A DNA stretch of 64,000 nucleotides from an uncultured Lachnospiraceae bacterium (GCA_944384105.1 CALWSC010000114.1:35994-99993), one strand, 5' to 3'; numbered from the stretch's first letter, positions 45,299 to 54,113 are shown. The notes: a model not told the origin generated them from the letters alone. Made by a program: numbers and translations.

Positions 45299-46198
45299 TT
45301 ACGCGCTCTTAGACGCCGCAAGCGCAACGCGCGCCTTATCTTCCTCTCCCTGCAGCGCCAGCAGCATCTCCCGTACGATCTTGCATGCCGCCGCTGTGGA
45401 TATGCCGCTCGCATCGTAATGCGGACTTAACTCATTGACATCACAGCCCACAATCTGAAGCTTCGAGCATACCAGCGTCACTGCGCGCCGCAGCTCGTCA
45501 AAGCTCACTCCTCCCGGCTCGGGCGTACCTGTACCCGGAAATACAGACGGATCCAGCACGTCCAGATCTACGGTAAAGTACACAGGCTTTCCCCTTAATT
45601 TCCTGACTGTCTCCTCAAGTCCCTCAAAGTGAAACCTATGGGTGTACACATGATTCTCTCCCCAGCGGAACTCTTCCCGGTCGCCGGAGCGGATGCCGTA
45701 CTGATAGATTCTTCCGTCCCCGATAATCTCCCAGCACCTGCGCAGAACGCACGCATGAGATAACTCCGCATCAAGATACTCATCTCTCAGATCAGCATGA
45801 GCGTCAAAATGTATGATTTGAATATCGGGATATTTTCTTGCCGCAGCGCGGAAAGCCCCGAGCGTCACAAGATGCTCGCCGCCCAGCATGAACGGCCGCT
45901 TTCCAGCCTTTAAGATGATCTCCGCGCGCTCCTCGATGCTCTTTAACGCCCTCTCCGTATTTCCAAAGGACAGCTCCAGATCTCCGCTGTCCATCACATG
46001 GCCATCCGTCAGATCCCGGTCCTGATACGGGCTGTAACACTCCAGTCCGTAAGACTCCCTTCGGATTGCAGCGCTTCCGAATCTCGTTCCCGGGCGGAAG
46101 GAAGTCGTGGAGTCAAACGGTGCTCCGAAAAGTACCGTATCGGCCTCCTCAAAGCTGCTCTCGCACGCCATAAACACTTCTACATTTCTACTCAACAT
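45299..46198 (-). CDS. speB: Agmatinase
   Basis: 299 residues of the ureohydrolase fold. Mn ligands are in 'MLGGEHLVTLG', 'IIHFDAHADLRDEY' and 'YFTVDLDVLDPSVFPGTGTPEPGG'. It hydrolyses agmatine to putrescine and urea. The start overlaps the end of speE by 11 nt. The neighbouring arginine decarboxylase-type gene supplies its substrate, giving an arginine-to-putrescine path. Confidence 0.94.
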   Translation of the reverse strand: MLSRNVEVFMACESSFEEADTVLFGAPFDSTTSFRPGTRFGSAAIRRESYGLECYSPYQDRDLTDGHVMDSGDLELSFGNTERALKSIEERAEIILKAGKRPFMLGGEHLVTLGAFRAAARKYPDIQIIHFDAHADLRDEYLDAELSHACVLRRCWEIIGDGRIYQYGIRSGDREEFRWGENHVYTHRFHFEGLEETVRKLRGKPVYFTVDLDVLDPSVFPGTGTPEPGGVSFDELRRAVTLVCSKLQIVGCDVNELSPHYDASGISTAAACKIVREMLLALQGEEDKARVALAASKSA

Positions 46199-47039
46199 CT
46201 TTTAATAATTCCTCCACATATGCGGGCAGATAAAATGCGCCCTTATGCAATGTTGTTGTATAGTATTTGCAGGAAAGCCCCCGCAGATTCCATCTTGCCT
46301 CCTGCAGATCCTTCAGCGGATGGTACTTCTTCGACGCAAATCCGAACAGCCAGTGGCCTGACGGGTACGTCGGGATGTGCGCCTGATAGACACGGCTTAT
46401 CGGAAAAGACTCCACAATACGTTTGTGTGCTCTCTGACACGCCGCTGCGTCCTCGTCGTAGAACGGGCTCTCATGCTGATTTACCATAATGCCGTCGTCA
46501 TGAAGCGCATTATAGCAGTTTCCGTAAAATTCCTTCGTGAACAGACCTTCTCCCGGTCCGAACGGGTCTGTAGAATCCACGATGATCAGATCATATTTAT
46601 CCTTGCAGGAGCGGATGAACTTGAGTCCGTCCTCATAGTAGATCGTAAGTCTCGGATCGTCGAGGCGGCACGCTGTCCTGGGCAGATATTTCTTGCAGAC
46701 CTCTACCACCAGTTCGTCGATTTCCACCATATCGATGCGCTCGATCTCGGGATAACGCGTCAGCTCACGGATCACGCCGCCGTCTCCTGCTCCGATCACC
46801 AGCACATCCCGAACGCGCGGATGCACTGCCATCGGAATGTGTGTGATCATCTCATGGTAAATAAATTCATCCTTTTCCGTGAGCATCATATATCCGTCCA
46901 GCGTCAGAAACCGCCCGAACTCGGGACATTCAAACACATCGATCCTCTGAAACTCGCTGCGCCCGCTGTAGAGCTGCCGATCCACGCGGATTGACATTTT
47001 CACATTGGGCGTCTGCACTTCCGAAAACCAAAATTCCAT
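46188..47039 (-). CDS. speE: Spermidine synthase
   Basis: 283 residues. 'MELWF'-like N-terminus 'MEFWFSEVQTPNVKMSIRVDRQLYSGRSEFQRIDVFE', then 'MLTEKDEFIYHEMITHIPM', the dcSAM site 'VLVIGAGDGGVIRELTRYPEIERIDMVEID' and 'DLIIVDSTDPFGPGEGLFTKEFY'. It transfers aminopropyl from decarboxylated SAM to putrescine. It is 13 nt downstream of the decarboxylase gene in the operon. It is full length and no catalytic residue appears missing. Confidence 0.96.
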   Translation of the reverse strand: MEFWFSEVQTPNVKMSIRVDRQLYSGRSEFQRIDVFECPEFGRFLTLDGYMMLTEKDEFIYHEMITHIPMAVHPRVRDVLVIGAGDGGVIRELTRYPEIERIDMVEIDELVVEVCKKYLPRTACRLDDPRLTIYYEDGLKFIRSCKDKYDLIIVDSTDPFGPGEGLFTKEFYGNCYNALHDDGIMVNQHESPFYDEDAAACQRAHKRIVESFPISRVYQAHIPTYPSGHWLFGFASKKYHPLKDLQEARWNLRGLSCKYYTTTLHKGAFYLPAYVEELLKDVE

Positions 47040-47052
47040 AACCTACCCCTTT

Positions 47053-48501
47053 CTATTTTAATACATTCAGCCGTTCAATCATCGCATCCTCAGGGCCAGT
47101 CATCGAGCATCCCTTCTTCTTGGCATACTCGATATAATCCAGAATCTCTCTCGTGATTCTCTCTCCCGGCGCCAGAATCGGGATGCCCGGAGGATAGCAC
47201 ATCACAAACTCACTGCACACGCGTCCTTCCGTCATGCGAAGCGGCAGAGACTCTTTGTCAGCATAAAACGCATCCTGGGGGGAAACATCCACAAGCGGCT
47301 CCATATATTCCTGACTCATAAGTCCCGCCTTCTCGCGCTGGAATCTGCGCTTAACCTCAGAAAGAGCGCTCACCAGCCTCTCGATATCTCTCTTCCTATC
47401 CCCGATTGACAGATAGGCGAGAATATTTCCGAGATCCCCAAACTCAATCTGTATGTCGTACTCATCTCTTAACAGATCATAAACCTCAATTCCCGCAAGT
47501 CCCACATGAAGCGTGTTCACGGACAGCTTTGTGGTATCGAAATCATAGATACTGTCCCCGTTAATCAGCTCCCGCCCGTAAGCATAATAGCCTCCAATCC
47601 CGTTGATCTCTGCCCTGGCATACTCAGCCATCTGGCATACCTGGGCAAATGCCTCGCGCCCGCGAAGCGCCAGATTTCTCCGGGAGATATCAAGGCTTGA
47701 AAGGAGCAGATAAGAGCCGCTCGTCGTCTGCGTCAGATTGATGATCTGACGTACATACCCGTCCGACACGTCGGGGCCTGTCAGCAGAAGCGAGCTTTGT
47801 GTGAGACTGCCGCCGGATTTATGCATGGACACAGCCGCCATATCCGCTCCGGCTGCCATCGCTGACACCGGAAGATTTTCTCCAAAATAAAAATGCGTTC
47901 CGTGCGCCTCGTCCGCCAGGCAGAGCATCCCGTGATCGTGCGCAAGCTTTACGATGGCGCGTAGATCAGAGCAGATCCCGTAATACGTTGGGTTATTGAC
48001 AAGCACTGCCCTGGCATCCGGGTTCTCCAAAATAGCGCGTTCCACCGCCGAAACACTCATTCCGAGCGGAATGCCCAGTTCCTCGTTGCACTCCGGATTT
48101 ACATAAACCGGAACTGCTCCGCACAGTACCATAGCTCCCATGACGCTGCGGTGAACATTTCGCGGAAGGATGATCTTCTCCCCGCGCTTAGCCGCAGAAA
48201 GCACCATACTCTGCACCGCAGAGGTCGTGCCGCCCACCATCAGAAATGCATGTGCCGCCCCAAACGCCTCCGCCGCCAGGATCTCCGCGTCGCGGATCAC
48301 AGAGACAGGATGGCAGAGATTATCCAGGGGCTTCATGGAATTCACATCCATATTTACGCACTTTTCTCCTAGAAGCTGTGCCAGCTCGGGGTTTCCCCTG
48401 CCTCGCTTATGCCCCGGCACATCGAACGGTACTACCCGCATCTTCTGAAAATTCTGAAGCGCCTCATAAATCGGCGCTCTCTCCTGAGAAAGCTCTCCCA
48501 T
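47053..48501 (-). CDS. speA: Orn/Lys/Arg decarboxylase, fold I; probable arginine decarboxylase
   Basis: 482 residues from the ATG at 48501. An ATG three codons upstream is embedded in the AAAGGAGG site and is rejected. Motifs are 'MRVVPFDVPGHKRGRGNPEL', 'FLMVGGTTSAVQSMVLSA', 'LADEAHGTHFYFGENLPVSAM' and the PLP Lys in 'SMHKSGGSLTQSSLLL'. The Bacillus SpeA/lysine decarboxylase family cannot be split by eye. Arginine is favoured because agmatinase follows in the operon. Confidence 0.9.
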   Translation of the reverse strand: MGELSQERAPIYEALQNFQKMRVVPFDVPGHKRGRGNPELAQLLGEKCVNMDVNSMKPLDNLCHPVSVIRDAEILAAEAFGAAHAFLMVGGTTSAVQSMVLSAAKRGEKIILPRNVHRSVMGAMVLCGAVPVYVNPECNEELGIPLGMSVSAVERAILENPDARAVLVNNPTYYGICSDLRAIVKLAHDHGMLCLADEAHGTHFYFGENLPVSAMAAGADMAAVSMHKSGGSLTQSSLLLTGPDVSDGYVRQIINLTQTTSGSYLLLSSLDISRRNLALRGREAFAQVCQMAEYARAEINGIGGYYAYGRELINGDSIYDFDTTKLSVNTLHVGLAGIEVYDLLRDEYDIQIEFGDLGNILAYLSIGDRKRDIERLVSALSEVKRRFQREKAGLMSQEYMEPLVDVSPQDAFYADKESLPLRMTEGRVCSEFVMCYPPGIPILAPGERITREILDYIEYAKKKGCSMTGPEDAMIERLNVLK

Positions 48502-48577
48502 GGAAAACATCCTCCTTTCAACTTCTGTATCTTATTTCCGCAGGTTCCAAGTCATCTTCTTCATGCTGCCATGAAAA

Positions 48578-49357
48578 TCAGGACTTTTTTACCCTCGTGT
48601 CATAAATATTTCTTTCACTGAAAATTTCAATCATTTCTCTGCGCAGGTTGTTCATAATCTCAAGCCTCGTCCTGGGAGGCAGCTCATAGACATCCGTCTT
48701 GAACAGATAATTCTGCAGATCAATTTCCTTTAGCATCATCTTTGTGTGGAACAGATTCGCCTCATACACATTGATATCCACTGCATCATACCGAAGCAGT
48801 GTCTCCGGGGCAATGTACTCCTGAATCGAGGTAATATCGTGATCCAGAAACAACTTTCGTCCATCCACATCACGTGTGAAGCCCCGCACCCGGTAATCCA
48901 TCGTAATAATATCTGAATCAAAGGAGCCAATCAGGTAATCAAGCGTGGACAGCGGCGTGATCTCCCCGCAGGTCGCAACATCGATATCCACCCGGAAGGT
49001 GGCAAGGCACGTTTCAGGATGATACTCCGGATACGTATGCACCGTCACATGGCTCTTATCGAGGTGCGCCAGATACGTCTCTCCCGCCGGCACCATCGAG
49101 CCTTCTGCAACCAGGATCGTCACAGACGCTCCCTGAGGCTCATAATCCTGGCTCGAAATATTGAGAACCTTCGCGCCGATCATATCGGTCACATTCGTGA
49201 GGATCTTCGTGAGCCGCTCTGAGTTATACTGTTCATCGATATAGGCTATATAGTCCTTCTGCTCACGCGGCGTCTTTGCATAACAGACGTCGTAAATATT
49301 AAAGCTCAGAGCTTTGGTCAGATTGTTAAATCCGTATAATTTCATCTTTTCTTTCAT
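48578..49357 (-). CDS. speD: S-adenosylmethionine decarboxylase proenzyme
   Basis: 259 residues from the ATG at 49357, with GGTGG 10 nt upstream. The upstream in-frame ATG (49378) lacks a site. The E. coli-type SpeD cleavage site appears as '[19 protein letters not shown]', where the Ser becomes the pyruvoyl group. '[34 protein letters not shown]' follows. The product, decarboxylated SAM, feeds speE. It is first in the polyamine operon behind a long structured leader. Confidence 0.95.
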   Translation of the reverse strand: MKEKMKLYGFNNLTKALSFNIYDVCYAKTPREQKDYIAYIDEQYNSERLTKILTNVTDMIGAKVLNISSQDYEPQGASVTILVAEGSMVPAGETYLAHLDKSHVTVHTYPEYHPETCLATFRVDIDVATCGEITPLSTLDYLIGSFDSDIITMDYRVRGFTRDVDGRKLFLDHDITSIQEYIAPETLLRYDAVDINVYEANLFHTKMMLKEIDLQNYLFKTDVYELPPRTRLEIMNNLRREMIEIFSERNIYDTRVKKS

Positions 49358-49358
49358 T

Positions 49359-49778
49359 ATCGCCGCACCACCATACATTTCTTATCCCATTCCCGCCTGC
49401 ATATCCTATACATCAAAAAAACGCAGGCAATATGCTGATGCACATTACTTGCGTTTTTCTCCATGTCATATCAAATCCGGCATCCGCAGACGGGATGCGG
49501 CGATTTATCGCACTTTCAGTATTCATGGATTACAGATTTCAGAGTCTATATAGCAAATATCTCACTTTTACTACTCTTATTGACCGTTTCACAAGTTGAT
49601 GTGCACATCTGCGCACTGGTTATAAAGTAACCAACTTATAAAATTTGAGCTTCTAACTCAATCAATAAGGCAACAATCGTTGCCGCTCGGCTTGTTCTGC
49701 CGGCTGTCCGCCCTCCGGGCAGTCAGTAAATATTTGCATGGAAACTCTGTAAACCAAACAACTCCCATGACTATTATC
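49359..49778 (-). ncRNA. Structured leader RNA of the polyamine operon, class unknown
   Basis: About 415 nt from the predicted start (near 49772) to speD, without a convincing gene. Helices seen (plus-strand coordinates): CTGCC/GGCAG (49697-49722), GCCG/CGGC (49682-49691), GGCAAC/GTTGCC (49669-49684), an 8-bp CTTATTGA/TCAATAAG (49576-49583, 49662-49669) enclosing TTGAG/CTCAA, AAGTTG/CAACTT, GGTTA/TAACC and GTGC/GCAC, then GCATCC/GGATGC (49480-49498) and the terminator at 49415-49458. A 36-codon ORF (49768-49658) lacks a ribosome site. It may be a riboswitch-like leader or a decayed dispersed element. Confidence 0.55.
49415..49458 (-). terminator. Leader terminator (attenuator) upstream of speD
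   Basis: AAAAACGCA (right arm on + strand TGCGTTTTT) with an inner near-match giving about 15 paired positions, followed on the minus strand by seven T. It ends 58 nt before the speD ATG. GCCTGC within the stem can alternatively pair with GCAGGC just downstream. Confidence 0.8.
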
Positions 49779-49808
49779 ACTATAACATTATTTTCCTTGT
49801 GAAGTCAA
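49779..49808 (-). promoter_or_regulatory. Polyamine operon promoter
   Basis: Minus-strand TTGACT (49808-49803), 18-nt spacer, TATAGT (49784-49779), 27 nt after the deoB stop. Confidence 0.6.
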
Positions 49809-49834
49809 GGATAATTTTGAGATTTTTTCACATA

Positions 49835-51013
49835 TTATTGCCACATTTGGAGAATCGAATGTCCGAGCATGTGGCTTTCAAGCTTAATGTTAAAATTATC
49901 AGCAATCGATGCTCCGATTACGCCGAACGTATCCTGCGTATCCAGCACGCCCATGGAACGCATCGCCGGGGAATATGCCAGCAGCGGCACCATCTCTCTC
50001 GTATGATCCGTACCAGTGTGTGTCGGATCATTGCCGTGGTCCGCGGTGAGCAGCAGCAGATCGCTTTCATTCAGCTTATCCAGCAGCTTTCCGAGTCCGC
50101 AGTCAAATTTCTCAATCTCATGTCCGTATCCCTTTGGATCACGCCTGTGCCCCCAGAGAGCGTCGAAGTCCACAAGGTTTACAAAGCACAGACCTGTGAA
50201 ATCCCTGTCAGCAATCTCTGTCGTCTGTTCCATCCCATGCACGCTGCTTTTCGAGTGAAGCGATTCCGTGATGCCCTCTCCTGAGAAAATATCATGTATC
50301 TTACCGACTCCGATCACATCCTCACCGTCAGAGCACAGCAGATTTAAAACCGTATCCATCGGGGGCTTTAAAGCATAGTCTCTGCGATTATCCGTTCGGA
50401 CAAATTCTCCTCTTCTCATGCCGCGGTACGGACGTGCAATGACTCTTCCCACCTTCCATTCGTCTCTCATCGTTACTTCCCGTGCTGTTTCGCAGTATCG
50501 GTAGAGCTGCTCCAGCCCCATTGTCTCCTCATTTCCCGGAATCTGCAGCACCGAGTCCGCAGAGGTGTACACAATGATCTTATCGTGATAGATCTCCTCC
50601 TCCGCCAGCTCCTCCAAAATGGCAGTTCCGCTCGCCGCCTTATTTCCGATGATCTCCTTTCCGAACCTCTGCTCCAGCTCATGAATCAGCTCCGGCGGAA
50701 ATCCATGCTCCGTAAATGTCCGAAATGGTGCCTGCGTGTAAATCCCCATCATCTCCCAGTGACCGGTCATCGTATCCTTCCCCAGGCTTTTCTCCATCAG
50801 CCGCAGCGCATATCCCTTCTTGTGCTCGGAAACTCCGACATCTGTTATACTTCCCAGGCCAAGCTCCATCAGATGAGGAATCTTAAGCCCGCCCTGCGTC
50901 TTCCATATATGTCCAAATGTATCCGTTCCTGCATCTTTGTACTGCGCCGCATCCGGCATCTCACCGATTCCCAGTGAATCCAGAACAATCAGAAAAATTC
51001 TCTTATATTTCAT
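49835..51013 (-). CDS. deoB: Phosphopentomutase
   Basis: 392 residues. '[31 protein letters not shown]' carries the metal-binding Asp and the phospho-acceptor Thr region. '[28 protein letters not shown]' and '[29 protein letters not shown]' complete the alkaline-phosphatase-like fold. It interconverts (deoxy)ribose 1- and 5-phosphate in nucleoside salvage. The ATG follows AAAGGAGG. No other deo gene is adjacent. Confidence 0.97.
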   Translation of the reverse strand: MKYKRIFLIVLDSLGIGEMPDAAQYKDAGTDTFGHIWKTQGGLKIPHLMELGLGSITDVGVSEHKKGYALRLMEKSLGKDTMTGHWEMMGIYTQAPFRTFTEHGFPPELIHELEQRFGKEIIGNKAASGTAILEELAEEEIYHDKIIVYTSADSVLQIPGNEETMGLEQLYRYCETAREVTMRDEWKVGRVIARPYRGMRRGEFVRTDNRRDYALKPPMDTVLNLLCSDGEDVIGVGKIHDIFSGEGITESLHSKSSVHGMEQTTEIADRDFTGLCFVNLVDFDALWGHRRDPKGYGHEIEKFDCGLGKLLDKLNESDLLLLTADHGNDPTHTGTDHTREMVPLLAYSPAMRSMGVLDTQDTFGVIGASIADNFNIKLESHMLGHSILQMWQ

Positions 51014-51049
51014 AGACGAAGCCTCCTTTCGTGTTAATTATATTATAAA

Positions 51050-51073
51050 GGCTGCCGCACTTCTGCAACAGCC
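51050..51073 (-). terminator. Weak terminator after trhA gene
   Basis: GGCTG/CAGCC stem followed by TTTATAATATAATT on the minus strand; the tail also supplies a TATAAT for deoB. Confidence 0.4.
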
Positions 51074-51089
51074 CCTGATCAATAATTTT

Positions 51090-51752
51090 TTAAATTGCCA
51101 TTCCCGCCACAAAGAAGTACATCACAACAAAGTGGCAGAAACTTCCTCCCATCACAAACAGATGGAATATCTCATGAGAACCGAAGTTCTTGTGTTTTGC
51201 GTCAAAGATCGGAAGCTTGAGTCCGTAAATGATTCCTCCGATCGTGTAAATAATTCCTCCTGCGAGCAGCCATCCGAACGCAGGTCTGGAAAGCGCCTGA
51301 AAAATCTGCGAAAATGCTAACACACACAGCCAGCCCATCCCGATATAAATCACTGAGGAAAACCACTTCGGACAGGTGATCCAGCATGCCTTCACAATAA
51401 TTCCGATCAGCGCGATCGCCCACACCGCTGCGCACAGAATCGTTCCCGTTCTGCCGTTTAAGGCGATCAGGCAGACCGGAGTATAGCTTCCTGCAATCAA
51501 TATGAAGATCATCATATGATCCATCTTCCTGAGCCTGCGGTTTACCTTCTCGTTAATGTTCAGCGTATGGTAAATTGTACTTGCCGCATACAGAAGCATC
51601 ATGCTGAGGATGAAAATCCCCATCGCGATCACATGAAGCGCGTCCGGTTCCCTTGCGGCTTTTATCAAAAGCGGTGCCGCGCCCAGCGCCGCAAGCAGAA
51701 ACGCGATAAAATGAGTAATGGCACTTCCAGGGTCTTTAATTTTAAACTTCAT
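51090..51752 (-). CDS. trhA: Hemolysin III / TrhA family membrane protein
   Basis: 220 residues with seven predicted membrane helices. Family signatures are 'DPGSAITHFIAFLLAALGAAPLL', 'YAASTIYHTLNINEKVNRRLRKMDHMMIFILIAGSYTPVCL' and the C-terminal 'NFGSHEIFHLFVMGGSFCHFVVMYFF', with the conserved His pair and Ser/Asp of the PAQR/HlyIII zinc site. The cellular role is not firmly known (membrane homeostasis in some bacteria). It is a single gene with TATAAT-like sequences upstream. Confidence 0.93.
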   Translation of the reverse strand: MKFKIKDPGSAITHFIAFLLAALGAAPLLIKAAREPDALHVIAMGIFILSMMLLYAASTIYHTLNINEKVNRRLRKMDHMMIFILIAGSYTPVCLIALNGRTGTILCAAVWAIALIGIIVKACWITCPKWFSSVIYIGMGWLCVLAFSQIFQALSRPAFGWLLAGGIIYTIGGIIYGLKLPIFDAKHKNFGSHEIFHLFVMGGSFCHFVVMYFFVAGMAI

Positions 51753-51861
51753 ATTGTCACCTCTTGAACTTTTGCATGTAGTTTTGATTACTATGTGTTA
51801 CTTTTTATTATACTACTTCTTTTTCTGTAAAAATGCAAGAGGTGTCACAAAATTTTTATAT

Positions 51862-52101
51862 TTATTTAGAAATCAGCTCCTCCTTTTCCTTACGGGACAT
51901 CTGTTTGATCGCATACTCTCTGCGCATTGCGTCCTCCTTTGTCTCAAAACTCTCGCAGTACACCAATGTTACCGGTCTGCGCGTCCTGGTATACTTTGCG
52001 CCCTTTCCCGCATTGTGGCAGGCAATTCTTTTCTCCAGATTGTTTGTCCATCCCGTGTACAGCGTGCCGTCGCTGCACTCTACAACGTATGTATAATTCA
52101 T
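51862..52101 (-). CDS. GIY-YIG domain protein (UPF0213/YhbQ-like)
   Basis: 79 residues, the whole protein being a single GIY-YIG fold: '[28 protein letters not shown]' contains the two-part motif and the catalytic Arg, and '[28 protein letters not shown]' the Glu. It is a nuclease-like protein of unclear substrate. It ends with 'LISK' without tail. The leader (52102-52280) is unusually structured. It is probably its own transcription unit. Confidence 0.92.
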   Translation of the reverse strand: MNYTYVVECSDGTLYTGWTNNLEKRIACHNAGKGAKYTRTRRPVTLVYCESFETKEDAMRREYAIKQMSRKEKEELISK

Positions 52102-52129
52102 ACTCTTTTCTCCTGTAACTTTATGTAAT

Positions 52130-52280
52130 GAGGCTGACGCTGCAGCCTCGAAGATTTATGATGAAGCAATCGATAAGAAATGGTATATCATCCCTTGAAA
52201 ATCCTGCCTCTTTTCCTGAGGCTCCAAGTAAAGAAATCGATTGCGGATTTTCCAGTCCTTTTCTCATCTGCTTTATTATA
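52130..52280 (-). other. Interlocked inverted repeats in the GIY-YIG leader (possible pseudoknot)
   Basis: Promoter TATAAT on the minus strand (52280-52275). The leader contains GCAATCGAT (52166-52174) pairing with ATCGATTGC (52236-52244), 9 bp, and GAAAATCC (52197-52204) pairing with GGATTTTC (52245-52252), 8 bp, in a-b-a'-b' order. Also GCCTC/GAGGC (52206-52222) and GAGGCTG/CAGCCTC (52130-52149). All are perfect. Folding has not been computed. Confidence 0.5.
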
Positions 52281-52325
52281 CTCATTTTTTCTCTTTTTGT
52301 GCATCTCAGGCAGGGGGCAATTTTT

Positions 52326-53090
52326 TTATTCCTCTGCTCCGTTTAAATACAGCATCGGATCAATGCTCTGTCCGTCCTTTTTCATCTGAAAATACAGGTT
52401 TGTTCCCTCCTGGGAGTAATATCTCGTCGGTGTTCCGACTGTCCCGATGGATGCGCCCTCATACACATAGGCGCCCTCTTCTACGTTTACCTCCTGGAGC
52501 TGTCCGTAAATCGCCTCGTAGCCGTTGCCGAGATCCATCGTCACTGTACGTCCCGTCTCATTATTCTGAGCGATGGAGGTTACTTTGCCGTTTGCTGCCG
52601 CGAGAACCTGTTCTCCCTCTGCCGCTGAGAGAATAACTGCCGGATTATACTTATAGACATTAAGCGTCGGAAAATACACTGTGGAATCCATGCTGTAGTC
52701 AATCAGCACCTGTCCGTTGACCGGTGCCTGCAAAACTGTCTCCTCAGAAAAATTCAGCTCCGGCAGGATTGAACGCGCTGCGGTATCTGCTGTCTCCTCC
52801 TGCGGCTGCCGGGGCAGCGTATTCTCCGTTTCCTGCTGCACCGGTGTCTCCTCCTCCGTCACTGCATTCACACTGTCCGTGCTCACATCCGCAGTCTCCG
52901 GTTCTTCCTCTGATGTCTCTTCTGTCTCTTCCGTCTCCTCTGCCTCAGCCGTCTGCTGTTCCTCAAGTTCGTCCATCTGCTTCTTATAGCTTGCGCTCTC
53001 ATAGCGGTACGTAAAGATTCCCGCAGCGATTACCGTGAGCGCCAGCACACCGCTGACGGCAAATTTCCATGTTCTTGATTTTTTACTCAT
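52326..53090 (-). CDS. spoIIQ: SpoIIQ-like protein with degenerate LytM (M23) domain
   Basis: 254 residues. One N-terminal membrane helix ('AVSGVLALTVIAAGIFTYRY'), an acidic Glu/Thr-rich linker (about 40-110) and a C-terminal LytM-like fold (about 125-250). The zinc ligands of active M23 enzymes are absent: the first motif reads 'LIDYSMDSTVYFPTLNVYKYN' and the last 'TNLYFQMKKDG', with no His. Position directly after spoIID supports the SpoIIQ role of linking forespore and mother cell during engulfment (inference). The ATG follows GAGGTGAAAGGATT. Confidence 0.82.
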   Translation of the reverse strand: MSKKSRTWKFAVSGVLALTVIAAGIFTYRYESASYKKQMDELEEQQTAEAEETEETEETSEEEPETADVSTDSVNAVTEEETPVQQETENTLPRQPQEETADTAARSILPELNFSEETVLQAPVNGQVLIDYSMDSTVYFPTLNVYKYNPAVILSAAEGEQVLAAANGKVTSIAQNNETGRTVTMDLGNGYEAIYGQLQEVNVEEGAYVYEGASIGTVGTPTRYYSQEGTNLYFQMKKDGQSIDPMLYLNGAEE

Positions 53091-53169
53091 AATCCTTTCA
53101 CCTCTACCAATGACTTACCGCTTCCCGCCCCGCTTTTTGTAAAGCTCCGGCGGTGTCGCCTGTTATTCA

Positions 53170-53198
53170 TAGAGTTTCCAGAATTACGAAATTTATAC
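53170..53198 (-). promoter_or_regulatory. Candidate sporulation (sigma-F-like) promoter of spoIIQ
   Basis: Minus strand: GTATA (53198-53194), 14 nt, GGAAACTCTA (53179-53170), near the sigma-F/G pattern GYATA-N14-16-GGNNANAHTR with one deviation. B. subtilis spoIIQ is sigma-F dependent. Confidence 0.35.
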
Positions 53199-53204
53199 TG
53201 TGTA

Positions 53205-54056
53205 TTACTCTCTTTTTTGCACTGTGGCTTCCGGAAAATAGTAATCCAGGATTTCCCTGTAGTCCTTTCCCTGTTCTGCGAGCACGTTTGCTCCGTACTG
53301 ACTCATGCCGAATCCATGTCCTACTCCTCTGCATATAAATCTGAGCTGTCCGTTCTCCTCCTGGACTGAGAAACATGCCGAACACAGTCCCAGCGCGCGG
53401 CGGAACGATTCGCCTCCGATTTTCGTCTCTCCTACCGTAACTTCTGTAGCATATCCAGCACTGTCCTGTCCGGTTACTGCCACAGCGCCTGAAGCCGACA
53501 CTCCCGCTGCAGCGAGCTTCTGTGATACTGTTTCCGGGGAGAGTGTATAGGCACGCAGATAATCGGGAGACTGCAGATCCATCTCACTGTCCTGCTGTGT
53601 CAGATACGCATAGCTTCCGTCAGGAAAATTTTCCGACGCTGCTCTTGTTTTTCCCGCACTGACCATGCAGAACGCACCTTCCACAGTCTTTCCCGCATAG
53701 CTGAGTACTTCGTCCTCCGTCGCTTTTGCCGCGTCTGCATACCGGTTCCAATCGCGCAGGTAGTCCTCGCGCTGTTCCCGGTCAAGCTGTGCGCTCTGTT
53801 CCAGCTCCTCTCTGCCAATTCCCTCTTTCAACTCCACATTCAGACGGCTTCTGATCAGCACAGCCTGCGCTTTCAGAGCTTCCTCCTCATATTCCCCGGA
53901 CATTTCCTGATAAATCAGCTCCGGCAGGAGCGTCTCAAGATCAAAGTCTGCTGTTATCTGAATCGTCTCTTTTCCCGAAAGAAGCGCAGTAATGAAAAAA
54001 GGCAATAACAGAAAGAGCAGAGTCAGACAGAGTGTCTTTCCAAAGGATCTTTTCAT
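53205..54056 (-). CDS. spoIID: Stage II sporulation protein D (lytic transglycosylase)
   Basis: 283 residues. An N-terminal membrane anchor ('TLCLTLLFLLLPFFITALLSG') precedes the SpoIID core with 'PELIYQEMSGEYEEEALKAQAVLIRSRL' (catalytic Glu) and the C-terminal 'FICRGVGHGFGMSQYGANVLAEQGKDYREIL'. It degrades glycan strands during engulfment with SpoIIM and SpoIIP. It lies 114 nt before the spoIIQ-like gene, a pairing common in Clostridia. Confidence 0.95.
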   Translation of the reverse strand: MKRSFGKTLCLTLLFLLLPFFITALLSGKETIQITADFDLETLLPELIYQEMSGEYEEEALKAQAVLIRSRLNVELKEGIGREELEQSAQLDREQREDYLRDWNRYADAAKATEDEVLSYAGKTVEGAFCMVSAGKTRAASENFPDGSYAYLTQQDSEMDLQSPDYLRAYTLSPETVSQKLAAAGVSASGAVAVTGQDSAGYATEVTVGETKIGGESFRRALGLCSACFSVQEENGQLRFICRGVGHGFGMSQYGANVLAEQGKDYREILDYYFPEATVQKRE

Positions 54057-54094
54057 ACTCTGCCCCTGTTTCCATTATTACCTAAATATATGAC

Positions 54095-54113
54095 GTCTGC
54101 CCGAGAAGCAGAC
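54095..54113 (-). terminator. Short hairpin after the transglutaminase gene
   Basis: GTCTGC/GCAGAC with a 7-nt loop, between the transglutaminase stop (54134) and spoIID. There is no strong T-run, so termination is uncertain. Confidence 0.4.

Noticed and set aside
49658-49670. Possibility that the speD leader is part of an insertion sequence
   Set aside because: No transposase fragment, terminal inverted repeats or target duplication were seen; a non-autonomous repeat cannot be excluded without a genome search.
49658-49768. 36-codon ORF at the start of the polyamine leader
   Set aside because: No ribosome site, begins a few nt from the predicted transcript start and overlaps strong RNA helices; kept only as part of the leader description.
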